Source: Acidobacteriota bacterium (GTDB taxonomy: Bacteria > Acidobacteriota > Terriglobia > UBA7540). From it: DNA of 41,621 nucleotides. Location: positions 7,759 to 49,379 of the forward strand of contig QHZO01000003.1 in assembly GCA_003224695.1 (NCBI GenBank), in the 5' to 3' direction. Below the pieces are notes generated by a model. It was not told the origin of the DNA. It searched no databases and saw only the letters and a list, made by a program, of their open reading frames with translations. Below are positions 1 to 7,764 of the stretch, one piece after another (within the stretch, counting starts at the first letter, position 1; each line of letters opens with the position of its first letter). The position numbers were made by a program, and so were the translations under genes.

Positions 1-179
1 GTAAAAGCCTTTGGTATAGGTAACAAGGCCGCGATATCGAGGTAAGAAATAAGATGTTGGAATGGGCCTGGCAACTCGACGCAATCCGCCGCTCCCACCG
101 CGACGACAGCCACAGGCACGGCGAGCGCCATGGACTTGAGAATCGATTTCCTCGTCGAGTGGTTCGACAGCTTCGGCAT
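1..179 (-). CDS. Secreted or membrane-anchored protein, C-terminus cut by window edge
   Basis: An open frame starts at ATG (complement of 177-179) and runs without a stop to base 1. The first residues are polar and basic, followed by a hydrophobic stretch at about residues 17-33 (SMALAVPVAVVAVGAADC), which looks like a signal peptide; a cysteine at its end could be a lipidation site, though the box is not canonical. A GGAG sequence lies about 9 bases upstream of the ATG. It begins 26 bases after the stop of the kinase-like gene at 206-1321 on the same strand, so it is probably the last visible member of that operon. I do not recognise the family. Only 59 codons are visible. Confidence 0.45.
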   Translation of the reverse strand, partial: MPKLSNHSTRKSILKSMALAVPVAVVAVGAADCVELPGPFQHLISYLDIAALLPIPKAF

Positions 180-205
180 CCAAGAAACTCCGCTAGCTTT
201 CTGTC

Positions 206-1321
206 TCATCCCGTCTGAGCGAGTGAGTCATACGTGGCCTTCTCCAATTCCTCTAGCCCAGCGTCCAGCATGGCTTCCGCCCAATCAGGGCGCGGCTGCG
301 GGCGGTTATGAAGGTCGAAGCTGGCCCCGCGCAGGCAGAACGCCGCTTTGTAAAATGGCAAACGCCGCCAAATTTGCGGTTTTTCGTTGCCACTCAAGTA
401 GGTCTTGAGAAAAACTTCCGACGTGCCATCCAGAGCGCGAAGCGACCCGTATCGGCGGAGCGCCTGCCGCTCAAGGCTGACGACAAATCGGGCCGCATCC
501 CGCGCCGGGTCGGCGATGTCGTAGAGGTCCCAGTCGAAGACCGCCGTGCGCCGTTCCCCCAGGATGATTTGATAGGTTCCAAAGTCCCCATGTCCGGCGC
601 ACAGGGGGGCTTCGCCGAGTGTCAAACGAGCCTCTTCGAGCCCCTCGAAAAGCCGCTTGGCTTGGGTGGCTAACAACCCGCCTTTGCCGACAATCAAGGC
701 ACACTTGCGGCAACAGCGCGCGAGAAATTTGTCAGTCGTCAAGACTTTTCCGATCGGCGGCGCCGAAGCATGGAACCGAGCCAGCCATCGGGCGCAGAGC
801 TCGGCCGCACGGGTGCGTTGCCGTTCGTCGCCGAGTTTGAAAAAATATTTTGCGGGTATCCCCTCAACCTTCTCTTGCAACAACAAGCGCAAGGCCTGCA
901 GGTAACCGACCGGCCGTGGGATTGAGAACTCCACATCCGACCCGAACCCGACGCGCTTGATTTCATCCATGAGCTCGCAGACGTCTTGGCGGTCCTGAAA
1001 ATAAACCTTGCCGATCAGGCGGTGGATCTCTCCCCGCGAGTAAAGGATGATTTCGAACACGCGGTGGTCATCGCGAATGGCCGGGAGCAACTCGACTCGT
1101 ATTTCCTCGGGCTCTTCCCACGGCCAGAGAGAAGGAGGGAGCAGTGCGAGCTGTTTGCCCAAATGAATCGGATCGAAGACGGGCGTCCCGGAGGTCGGAG
1201 GCTTATCCAGCTCGGGTCGCCCTCCTGTCGCCAGGCGACCTGCAGGGTGTTCAGATGCCTTATTCATCTTCATCTCGGTTGTCTCGAGCCCGCCGGCAAA
1301 CGCTGAGCCGGGAGCCATCAC
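206..1321 (-). CDS. Aminoglycoside-phosphotransferase-like kinase
   Basis: The 371-residue protein carries the APH/choline-kinase-fold signature: HGDFGTYQ at about 244-251 (catalytic-loop H244 and D246) and VFDWDLYDIADPARD at about 261-275 (metal-binding D263/D265). Upstream, a Lys in GKVYF (about 104-108) and an LLLQEKVEG hinge (about 147-154) fit a kinase N-lobe. It should transfer phosphate to a small molecule; the substrate cannot be told, and antibiotic resistance should not be assumed. The start is GTG immediately followed by ATG; an internal ATG 16-18 residues in is also possible. It is a close paralogue of the next gene upstream (1396-2694) and follows a glycosyltransferase, so a role in carbohydrate or surface-polymer modification is a reasonable inference. 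Confidence 0.75.
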   Translation of the reverse strand: MMAPGSAFAGGLETTEMKMNKASEHPAGRLATGGRPELDKPPTSGTPVFDPIHLGKQLALLPPSLWPWEEPEEIRVELLPAIRDDHRVFEIILYSRGEIHRLIGKVYFQDRQDVCELMDEIKRVGFGSDVEFSIPRPVGYLQALRLLLQEKVEGIPAKYFFKLGDERQRTRAAELCARWLARFHASAPPIGKVLTTDKFLARCCRKCALIVGKGGLLATQAKRLFEGLEEARLTLGEAPLCAGHGDFGTYQIILGERRTAVFDWDLYDIADPARDAARFVVSLERQALRRYGSLRALDGTSEVFLKTYLSGNEKPQIWRRLPFYKAAFCLRGASFDLHNRPQPRPDWAEAMLDAGLEELEKATYDSLAQTG

Positions 1322-1395
1322 TTCCCGGATTACCCGGAAGTCGAGCCCTCCGTCAAGCCCGGTTCAGTTTCCGCACGGGTCATAAGGGCTACTTA

Positions 1396-2694
1396 TTATT
1401 TTTGCGCCTCCAGAGCTCGCAGCCCCTGGTCGAGCATTGCTTCGGCGCGTTCCCGCCATGCGAGTTGTTCAGTTTTGACCTTCCAGCTTGCCGCCCGCAG
1501 GTATCCCGCCGCCTTGTAGAAAGGCAAGTGAACCACCACCTGCGGATGGCCGCCCGAGCCCAGGTAGGTCTTGAGAAACATTTCCGTGGCCGCGTCGAGG
1601 GCGCGAACAGAACCTGCCCCCTGCGCCACCCGCTCCAGGCTGATGATGAACCGGGCCACGTCGCGCGCCGGGTCGGCGACGTCATAGAGGTCATAGTCCA
1701 GGACAACCGTGCGCCGTTCCCCAAAGATGATTTGATAGGTGCCAAAATCTCCGTGTCCGGCGCACTGGGGCGCTTGGCCGAGTGACAAGCGAGCCTCTCT
1801 CAGCCCTTCAAACAGATGCTTGGCCTTGGTGGCCAGCGGTCCGCCCTTGCCCACCAGCAGGGCGCACTTGCGCGTGGACCGCTGGACGATTTTCTCAGCA
1901 TCCGAAACTTTTCCGTGGGCAGGCGCCGAGGCGTGAAACTGAGCCAGCCATCGTCCGCAGCGCTCGGCCCCATCGGCGCGCTTCCGCTCGTCACCGAATT
2001 TGAAAATATCTTTCGCCGGCGTTCCCTCGACCCTTTCCTGCAAAAGCAGGCGCAATTCGGGCAAATACGCGATGGGTTGAGGGATCGAAAGCTCCGCATC
2101 CTGGTTAAAGCCCGCATGCTTGAGATCCTTCATGAATTGATAGACATCCGGCCGATCGGTGGCGTAGGCCTTTCCCACAAAGCCGGAGCGGAGCGCAACC
2201 TCGAAAATGCAATGTTCATTCCCGCGGTGCTTCATCACTTTGACCGCCACGTCCTGGAGTGCGCCTATCCATTGAAAGATGGAAAGCCGGGCCAAGTGCT
2301 TGCCCAGGATTTTTGGGTCCAGCGCCTGCTCCATCGCGGGGCAATCCGCCCTGTCGGGGGGAGAGAGGGATGGCGGTTCATCATCATCCGACGGGACCTC
2401 CGGATCCGCTTGACTGGCCCTCAATCCGAGAGGCCACGAGGAAGGCAAGGCGAATAGAAACAGACTCAAGGCCGTCGAGTAGACCGCGTGATTGCCATCA
2501 ACCCAGGCTCGGCATTGAATGGCGAACCATCCCTCCAGCGGCATGCGCGCGGCCGCTTCCAGGTGGGGCAAAAGACACTGGAGGGCCGCGAGAAACTCAG
2601 CCGCAATCCGAAGGATAGAAATCAGAAAGGCCAGGGCGAGCGCGAGCGACAGGAGCAAGCTCTTCTTCGTGACGTGTGCAGGCTGCGTGGACAT
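1396..2694 (-). CDS. Membrane-anchored aminoglycoside-phosphotransferase-like kinase
   Basis: Residues about 125-432 align with the neighbouring kinase at 206-1321, with the same HGDFGTYQ motif (H314, D316) and LDYDLYDVADPARD motif (D333, D335). Unlike its paralogue it has an extra N-terminal 120 residues with two hydrophobic segments (about 12-38 and 70-88) and an acidic Pro/Asp/Ser linker, so the kinase domain is probably tethered to the inner membrane. The two genes are 74 bases apart and look like a tandem duplication followed by gain or loss of the membrane region. The substrate is unknown. An internal start at Met121 would give a soluble protein resembling its neighbour, so the membrane part rests on the ATG at 2694. 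Confidence 0.7.
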   Translation of the reverse strand: MSTQPAHVTKKSLLLSLALALAFLISILRIAAEFLAALQCLLPHLEAAARMPLEGWFAIQCRAWVDGNHAVYSTALSLFLFALPSSWPLGLRASQADPEVPSDDDEPPSLSPPDRADCPAMEQALDPKILGKHLARLSIFQWIGALQDVAVKVMKHRGNEHCIFEVALRSGFVGKAYATDRPDVYQFMKDLKHAGFNQDAELSIPQPIAYLPELRLLLQERVEGTPAKDIFKFGDERKRADGAERCGRWLAQFHASAPAHGKVSDAEKIVQRSTRKCALLVGKGGPLATKAKHLFEGLREARLSLGQAPQCAGHGDFGTYQIIFGERRTVVLDYDLYDVADPARDVARFIISLERVAQGAGSVRALDAATEMFLKTYLGSGGHPQVVVHLPFYKAAGYLRAASWKVKTEQLAWRERAEAMLDQGLRALEAQK

Positions 2695-2754
2695 TTGACT
2701 ACCTCATCTTGAAACTGTGCTGTTCCCCACTGGAGGTTGCATTCGCGGATTGTC

Positions 2755-4016
2755 CTAATTCCTCCTCCTCTGCGAGCGACCAAAGTTACCTTCTCGCAGT
2801 TTCTGAAATTCGGTCGGGGTACGCCACGGCATGTCCCCCAACGCGATTTCGAGGGCTTGGGCTAGGCCGCCACTAAGGGTGCCACCTCCAAGGGATAAGC
2901 AGTTTGGGCGCCGGAAAACTCGAGAAGTTCCGCAGCGGCTCTTCTTCCGCCAAAAAGTTCGACCGCCTGATCCGGGACCGGATAGTCCGTCCGAAGGTTC
3001 GAGCACGTCAATCAGCCCGCGGTCGTGGAAGAGTTTAGTGCGCATCATCTGCTCCGAGCTCGGCCCGGAGCGCGGAACCACGAGCGCTTTCCTGTTCAAA
3101 TGCAGAATCTCGGAAAGCGAGTTGTAGCCCGCCATCGTGATCACCAGGTCAGCCGCGTTCATATAACTCAATCCGTTCTCGACGCTGGCCTCGACGGGAA
3201 TCCCCAGTTCTGCGGCGTCGTTTCTAAGCCGCTGGCGCTGGTCAGGTTCCATCAAGGGCCCGGTAATAATCAGGGCGTCGAAGGGGCGGGCCTTCCCCAA
3301 AAGCTTGAACGCCTCGAGCGCGGCCTGCATCATGGGAAAGGCGTCGTGACCTCCCCCGGCAGTGATCAGCACGAACCGGTCTTTCTCGAATCGGAGTTCC
3401 TTCCGTACCTGATCGCGGGGCGCAGGCGCTTCGTCGGAGCAGACGTAACCGCAGTAAGTGACTTTCTCCTTTCCCAAGTGGGTATCCAGGCCGTAATGTG
3501 AAGCGGTGTCGAAAATGTCTCTGCATCCGTAGATAAACACTTTGTCGTAATAGCGCTCGACGATCTTATAGAAATTTTTCTCGGACCAAACTCTCCGAAT
3601 AACCTCCGGAGAGTCCAAGATGTCCCTGATCCCAAGGACCACCGCCGCTCCTCTTTGTTTGAGCATTCGCAGTCCACAAGAAAAATCTGCGGGGCCATGA
3701 TCGCCGCCGATTGCTTGATGATCGAAGCCCGGAGCGCTTTAGCCTGGCTCTTGTCAATATGCAGGCTACGCATGCGCCACACCTCCGTGTCCACTTTGAT
3801 GACCGAAGGGATCTTCACATAGTCAATTCCCGCCGGCAGGGGGAAGACACTTCCCGACGGGCATCCGATCAGCATCAAGGCGCTTGATCCGGGAACGTCG
3901 CGGATCACGCACCGGGCAATATCCCTGGTCCTTCTCAGATGGCCGAGACCAAAGCCGTCGTGTGAATAGGTCATCAGACGGATTGGCTCGCCGCTTTTCC
4001 CTAAAACAGAGTGCAT
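2755..4016 (-). pseudogene. COG4671-type predicted glycosyltransferase, frame disrupted
   Basis: Two overlapping frames together encode a MurG-like (GT28-fold) predicted glycosyltransferase. The N-terminal frame (from 4016) has the family hallmark YSHDGFGLGHLRRT and reads in register to FLVD at about 3685. The second frame picks up at MLKQRGAAVVLGIRDILD (about 3666) and continues through AGGGHDAFPM and the nucleotide-sugar-binding stretch AGYNSLSEIL. Family members have roughly 15 residues between these two blocks (typically starting KEPLG). Here they are missing and the frame shifts, so this is a small deletion rather than a single-base slip. Beyond about 2990 the translation becomes Arg/Ser/Gly-rich and a different frame looks more protein-like up to a TAG near 2865, so a second shift is possible. 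Whether this is a true pseudogene or an assembly error is open. Confidence 0.65.
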
Positions 4017-4556
4017 AAAATGAATCCTCTCCGCCCCATAAAGTGCGCCACCGCGCCCATTCTCTTGCGGCGCTTGACCGCGGTGCTTATACGTGAAAGC
4101 AAAATTTTCCGATGCACGAGCCGACGCTCCGGCGAGTCAATTAATGACCTCTGTAATGCCTCCGCGCCGTTGGCCGTTCCCCATCGACCGTCCCCGGGGT
4201 GCCAGCTCGAAAGGTTGGCTTATTGGGATGGAGAGAATTCGGGCTCTTTGTGACTTTCTGGATCCCTGAAGATTGGTGCTATCAGTCTAAATCTCACCTC
4301 CTCAACCCAAGAATCGATTGCGACGTTCAAAACACATCGCAAATGCCCAACCCTTAAGCACCTCATAGCAAAACGCATATTTAGCGGAGCGCCGACAGTG
4401 TTGCAAGTAGGTTCATGCCTGAAATTCATTGAAAAAAATCCTGAGAGCAGGGTTTTTCACAGAGGCGTAACGGGAGAATTGCACATTTATACTAAGTCAA
4501 ACGTACGACGGGAGTAGGATGTCCGGAATGTCACAGCGACCTTCGGCGAGTCAATT
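4017..4556. other. Gene-free stretch upstream of the RHS remnant
   Basis: No convincing reading frame is visible on either strand. Apart from a terminator-like hairpin at 4432-4457 I see no repeat or RNA gene. The region upstream of 4016 should hold the promoter of the minus-strand glycosyltransferase/kinase operon, but I could not identify confident -35/-10 boxes. Confidence 0.4.
4432..4457. terminator. Terminator-like A/T-flanked hairpin
   Basis: AAAAATCCTG and CAGGGTTTTT pair across a four-base AGAG loop with one G-T wobble. The T-run on the plus side and A-run on the minus side would allow termination in both directions. No gene ends immediately beside it, although the RHS remnant on the minus strand ends about 100 bases away. 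Confidence 0.35.
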
Positions 4557-4751
4557 TCAGCCGGTTCCATAGCGGTCCCGCACCCCGTTCGGATCCTTGG
4601 TGCTTGCGAGATTGCCCGCCGCGTCGTACGTTTAGGTGGTCTCCCAGCCCGCCGCCCCGAACCGGAAATAATTTCCGCTAGAACTTCCGTGCGACATTAA
4701 CACCCTCTCTGTCGTGCCCCGCAAAGCCGAGGCGGCGGCCAATTTCACGGA
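4557..4751 (-). pseudogene. RHS/YD-repeat protein remnant
   Basis: On the minus strand, reading from about 4751 to 4557, the translation includes GAAGWETT, then a TAA stop (4632-4634), then in the same frame TYDAAGNLASTKDPNGVRD, ending at TGA (4557-4559). YDAAGNL followed by a D-P-N-G-V turn is the RHS/YD-repeat signature, and the TAA sits where the repeat consensus expects a Tyr codon (TAT/TAC), so it reads as a nonsense mutation. Only about one repeat unit survives, without the N-terminal or toxin parts of an RHS protein. It is best read as a decayed fragment of an RHS element. Confidence 0.6.
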
Positions 4752-4913
4752 ACTTAGGGTGTTGTGAGCGCCGTCCCGCCTGTGACGCAGGTCACTATGG
4801 GATATTACCTGCATCACTGCGCCACCAAGCCTCCACGCCTATTCTCAGGTCTTGAATATCCCGCGAGGCACGACAGGGGCGGGCGCGAAAACAAGCATGA
4901 AGCGAGGGCAAAT

Positions 4914-6143
4914 ATGAGGAAGCTGGTGATTCTCGGCGGCGGGACAGCGGGGACGATGATGGCGAACAAATTCGCCCGCGCGCTGGATCCGGACGAGTGG
5001 CAGATTACGATCATTGACAGCTCCGAAACCCATTATTATCAACCCGGCTTTCTCTTCATCCCTTTTGGAATTTATTCGCCACGCGACGTCGTGAAACCGC
5101 GCCGGCCGTTCTTCCCGCCGGGCGTGAAGGCCATCGTATCCGAGGTCGAGCGCATCGAGCCGGCTGAAAACCGCGTGGTTCTCGGCGACGGGTCGCGCGT
5201 GAACTACGACACCCTGATTATCGCCACGGGAACCAAGATTCGTCCGGACCAGACCGAAGGGCTCCTCGACGAAGAATGGGGCAAGAGCAAATTCGACTTC
5301 TACACCTTCGAAGGCGCGCGGCGCCTGGGCGAATTCTTCAAGTCGTGGGACGGCGGCAAGCTCGTGGTCAACATCGTCGAGATGCCCATCAAGTGCCCCG
5401 TGGCCCCGCTCGAATTCTTGTTTCTTGCGGACGCTTACTTCACCGAGCGCGGCATCCGCGACAAAGTGGACTTGCACCTCGTCACGCCCTTGCCCGGCGC
5501 CTTCACCAAGCCCAAGGCAACGGAGATCCTCGGCGATTTCCTCGAGCGAAGAAAGATCCGCGTGACCCCGGAGTTCGGTCTCGCGCGCGTGGACAGCGGC
5601 GGCAAGAAACTCGTTTCCTGGGAGGAAGCCGAGGTCCCCTACGACGTCCTGGTTTCCATCCCCACCAATATGGGCGATGAAAGCATCGCGCGGAGCGGCC
5701 TGGGCGATGAGCTCAACTTCGTGCCCACCGACAAGGCGACGCTCCAATCGAAGCCCTTCCCAAACATTTTCGTCATCGGCGACGCCACAAACTTGCCCAG
5801 TTCCAAGGCCGGCTCGGTGGCTCACTTTGAATCCGAGATTTTGTTCAAGAACTTCCTCGATTACGCCGGCGGCCACCCCATGCGGGCCTGCTTCGACGGC
5901 CACGCGAACTGCTTTATCGAATCCGGCGCGGGCAAGGCGCTGCTGATTGACTTCAACTATGACGTCGAGCCGTTGCCCGGGAAATTTCCCCTGCCGGGCG
6001 TCGGCCCGTTCTCTTTGCTCGAAGAAACCAGGGCGAACCATTACGGCAAGATGATGTTCCGCTGGACGTATTGGAACGTGCTGCTGCGCGGCCTCGAAAT
6101 GCCCATCGAGTCCGGAATGTCCATGGCGGGAAAGAGGGTGTGA
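4914..6143 (+). CDS. Sulfide:quinone oxidoreductase-like FAD flavoprotein
   Basis: The 409-residue protein begins with an FAD-binding dinucleotide fold (ILGGGTAGTMMANKF, about 6-20), has YYQPGFLFIPFG (about 41-52), LIIATGT (about 101-107) and the second flavin motif NIFVIGDATNLP. Two cysteines sit where SQR family members have redox cysteines: C161 in IKCPVAPLE and C333 in HANCFIESG. A third, equivalent to the extra cysteine of some bacterial SQRs, is not seen. SQR oxidises sulfide and passes electrons to membrane quinone, producing sulfane sulfur. The start at 4914 puts the flavin motif at the N-terminus as in the family; an upstream in-frame start at 4764 would add 50 unlikely residues. It leads the operon with DUF1641, TusE and DsrE2 genes, which supports a sulfur role. 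The exact substrate is inferred. Confidence 0.85.
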   Translation: MRKLVILGGGTAGTMMANKFARALDPDEWQITIIDSSETHYYQPGFLFIPFGIYSPRDVVKPRRPFFPPGVKAIVSEVERIEPAENRVVLGDGSRVNYDTLIIATGTKIRPDQTEGLLDEEWGKSKFDFYTFEGARRLGEFFKSWDGGKLVVNIVEMPIKCPVAPLEFLFLADAYFTERGIRDKVDLHLVTPLPGAFTKPKATEILGDFLERRKIRVTPEFGLARVDSGGKKLVSWEEAEVPYDVLVSIPTNMGDESIARSGLGDELNFVPTDKATLQSKPFPNIFVIGDATNLPSSKAGSVAHFESEILFKNFLDYAGGHPMRACFDGHANCFIESGAGKALLIDFNYDVEPLPGKFPLPGVGPFSLLEETRANHYGKMMFRWTYWNVLLRGLEMPIESGMSMAGKRV

Positions 6144-6145
6144 CC

Positions 6146-6856
6146 ATGCCGGCAATCGGAGTGGAAGAGCAAATCTCGGAGATCAATCAGAAGCTCGACC
6201 GCATCACGCGGGAACTCGAGCGGGAGCCGCGGCGCCGGGAAGAGCCCGCCGGCCCGAAGAGCAACCTTTTAGACATCGGCCAGGAATTTTATCGAAACGC
6301 GGTCGGCGAGTTCGCGGATTTCTCCGAGCGCTTTCACCCCGGCGAGCTGGTGTTCCTTCTGAAGACGCTTGTCTCCAACGCCGAAAATATCACTCGCGCC
6401 GTCGAGCAGCTCGAAAGCATGCGCGACTTGCTGGCGGACCTCGAGCCGATCAGCCGCGAGGTCTTCAAAGACATCGTCGTTCGTATGGAAGCTCTGGAGA
6501 AGAGGGGTTATTTCCAATTCGCGGCCGGGGCGGGCGGCATCCTGGACGCCTTCGTGGTCGCTCACTCCAAACAGGATCTCGACCAGGCGCAGGCCAGCGT
6601 CCCGCATCTGGTGGGGTTCTTGCGGGAGCTGACGCGGCCTGAAGTTCTCCAGGCCCTGGAGGCCATCGTGTACGGCTTCGGCGAAGCCCAGGCGAGCGAG
6701 AAGAAGGACGTTTCCCCGCTTCAGCTTCTCAGGCAGTTGAATGCGCCCGAGGCGCGCCGCGGTCTCGCCATTATCGTCAAGTTCCTGAGTGTGGTTGGAT
6801 CGGAAAGCACGAAGCCGGGAGCCCAGGCCAGAGCGAACGAACCTCGAAAGGAGTAA
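6146..6856 (+). CDS. DUF1641 family protein
   Basis: The 236-residue, largely helical protein starts two bases after the SQR-like gene. Its N-terminus is a charged helical or coiled-coil stretch (EQISEINQKLDRITREL). A central region (about 60-215) matches the character of DUF1641 proteins, with conserved patterns such as the FLLKTL segment, TRPEVLQALEAIVYGFG and a final helix. DUF1641 genes are repeatedly found next to SQR or other sulfur and formate oxidoreductase genes, but no biochemical role is established. No cysteines and no transmembrane segment are apparent, so it is more likely a structural or membrane-docking partner of the SQR than a redox protein. That last point is inference. Confidence 0.75.
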   Translation: MPAIGVEEQISEINQKLDRITRELEREPRRREEPAGPKSNLLDIGQEFYRNAVGEFADFSERFHPGELVFLLKTLVSNAENITRAVEQLESMRDLLADLEPISREVFKDIVVRMEALEKRGYFQFAAGAGGILDAFVVAHSKQDLDQAQASVPHLVGFLRELTRPEVLQALEAIVYGFGEAQASEKKDVSPLQLLRQLNAPEARRGLAIIVKFLSVVGSESTKPGAQARANEPRKE

Positions 6857-6859
6857 TCC

Positions 6860-7177
6860 ATGGAAACCCTTACGACTTCCAGCCAGCCGTTGGCATTGGA
6901 CAACGACGGCCATCTCGCGCGCCGCGCCGACTGGAACGAAGATGTGGCGCGCGCCATCGCGGCCCAGGAAGGCATTCCGGAACTGACACCGCCGCACTGG
7001 ACGGTGATTCGCTACATGCAGAAGGTCTTCGACCAGGAAGGCGACGCACCCTCCATACGCCGCCTGACCAAGCAAAGCGGCGTGGACACGAAGACCTTGT
7101 ATCAACTCTTTCCCAAAGGGCCCGCGAAAAAGGCCGCCAAGATCGCCGGGCTGCCGAAACCTAAAGGATGTATTTGA
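6860..7177 (+). CDS. TusE/DsrC-family sulfur carrier protein
   Basis: This 105-residue protein is of normal family length and ends in the characteristic flexible arm AGLPKPKGCI, where C104 is the conserved penultimate cysteine (CysA) that carries persulfide. The second cysteine of true DsrC, about ten residues earlier, is replaced by Ala (KKAAKIAG). The protein therefore cannot form the intramolecular disulfide used with DsrAB in dissimilatory sulfur metabolism. No dsrAB genes are present. It more likely acts as a TusE-like or sHdr/DsrE-linked sulfur relay protein. Its start is 3 bases after the DUF1641 stop, so the genes are probably translationally coupled. The family assignment is firm; the partner proteins are inferred from the neighbours. 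Confidence 0.88.
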   Translation: METLTTSSQPLALDNDGHLARRADWNEDVARAIAAQEGIPELTPPHWTVIRYMQKVFDQEGDAPSIRRLTKQSGVDTKTLYQLFPKGPAKKAAKIAGLPKPKGCI

Positions 7178-7192
7178 AAAGGAGGCATCGCC

Positions 7193-7669
7193 ATGCCGGA
7201 AACTAAAACACCGATCGAACGCGTTTCCATCGTGGTCTCGAAAGGGTCTCTGGAGGGCGTGTACCCCGCGCTCATCATGGCCAACGGGGCGAGGATGGAA
7301 GGGATTGAAGCCACGCTGTTCTTCACCTTCTTTGGCCTCGACGCCATCATTGACAAGCGACTGGACCACCTGAAAGTCGCCACGGTGGGGAATCCGGCCA
7401 TGCACATGCCAACGCTCGTGGGAGCGCTCCCCGGCATGTCCGCCTTCGCCACTTCCATGATGAAAAAGGAGATGGAGAAACTGGACATTCCGCCGGTCCG
7501 CGAGTTCCTCACCATGGTTCACGACGCGGGCTGCGAGATCTTTGCATGCAAAGCTTCGGTGGACATGTTTCACCTGAAGAGAGGCGATTTTTGTCCGGAA
7601 GTGGATGAGGTCATCTCGGTCGGCCAGTTCTACGAAAAATCCGCGGGGGCTGAAATCATTTTTACTTAG
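7193..7669 (+). CDS. DsrE2-like (DsrE/DsrF/DrsH family) sulfur-transfer protein
   Basis: The 158-residue protein has the DsrE-like fold signature: an N-terminal strand with VVSKGSLEGVYPALIMANGA, then the FFTFFGLDAI stretch, and C114 and C119 in DAGCEIFACKAS, a conserved Cys pair of the DsrE2 branch. A further C134 is in GDFCPE. DsrE2 proteins are thiosulfate or persulfide transfer proteins that work with TusA, TusE/DsrC and rhodaneses. A GGAGG sequence precedes the ATG. It lies 15 bases after the tusE-like gene and completes a compact sulfur cassette: SQR makes sulfane sulfur, and DsrE2 and the TusE-like protein would hand it on. The relay order is inferred. Confidence 0.85.
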   Translation: MPETKTPIERVSIVVSKGSLEGVYPALIMANGARMEGIEATLFFTFFGLDAIIDKRLDHLKVATVGNPAMHMPTLVGALPGMSAFATSMMKKEMEKLDIPPVREFLTMVHDAGCEIFACKASVDMFHLKRGDFCPEVDEVISVGQFYEKSAGAEIIFT

Positions 7670-7764
7670 CAAAGGTAAGAAACCGGAGCAACGCTCGCTG
7701 GGAATTTGCGCCAGCGGAAGGTACCGGGCAGGGTCCACATCAATGTTGAAGACAGGAGATTAAA

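Noticed and set aside
206-2694. Aminoglycoside resistance genes
   Set aside because: Only the general kinase fold is shared; resistance enzymes cannot be inferred from the HGD and DxD motifs alone.
2755-4016. Programmed ribosomal frameshift in the glycosyltransferase (and in the MFS and serine hydrolase genes)
   Set aside because: Conserved residues are missing at each junction and no slippery sequence is evident. A frameshift would not restore the lost segments.
4845-7738. Long open frames on the minus strand opposite the SQR-to-DsrE2 genes
   Set aside because: The plus-strand genes have clear motifs and tight operon spacing. The minus frames have no recognisable domains and are the usual mirror frames of GC-rich DNA.
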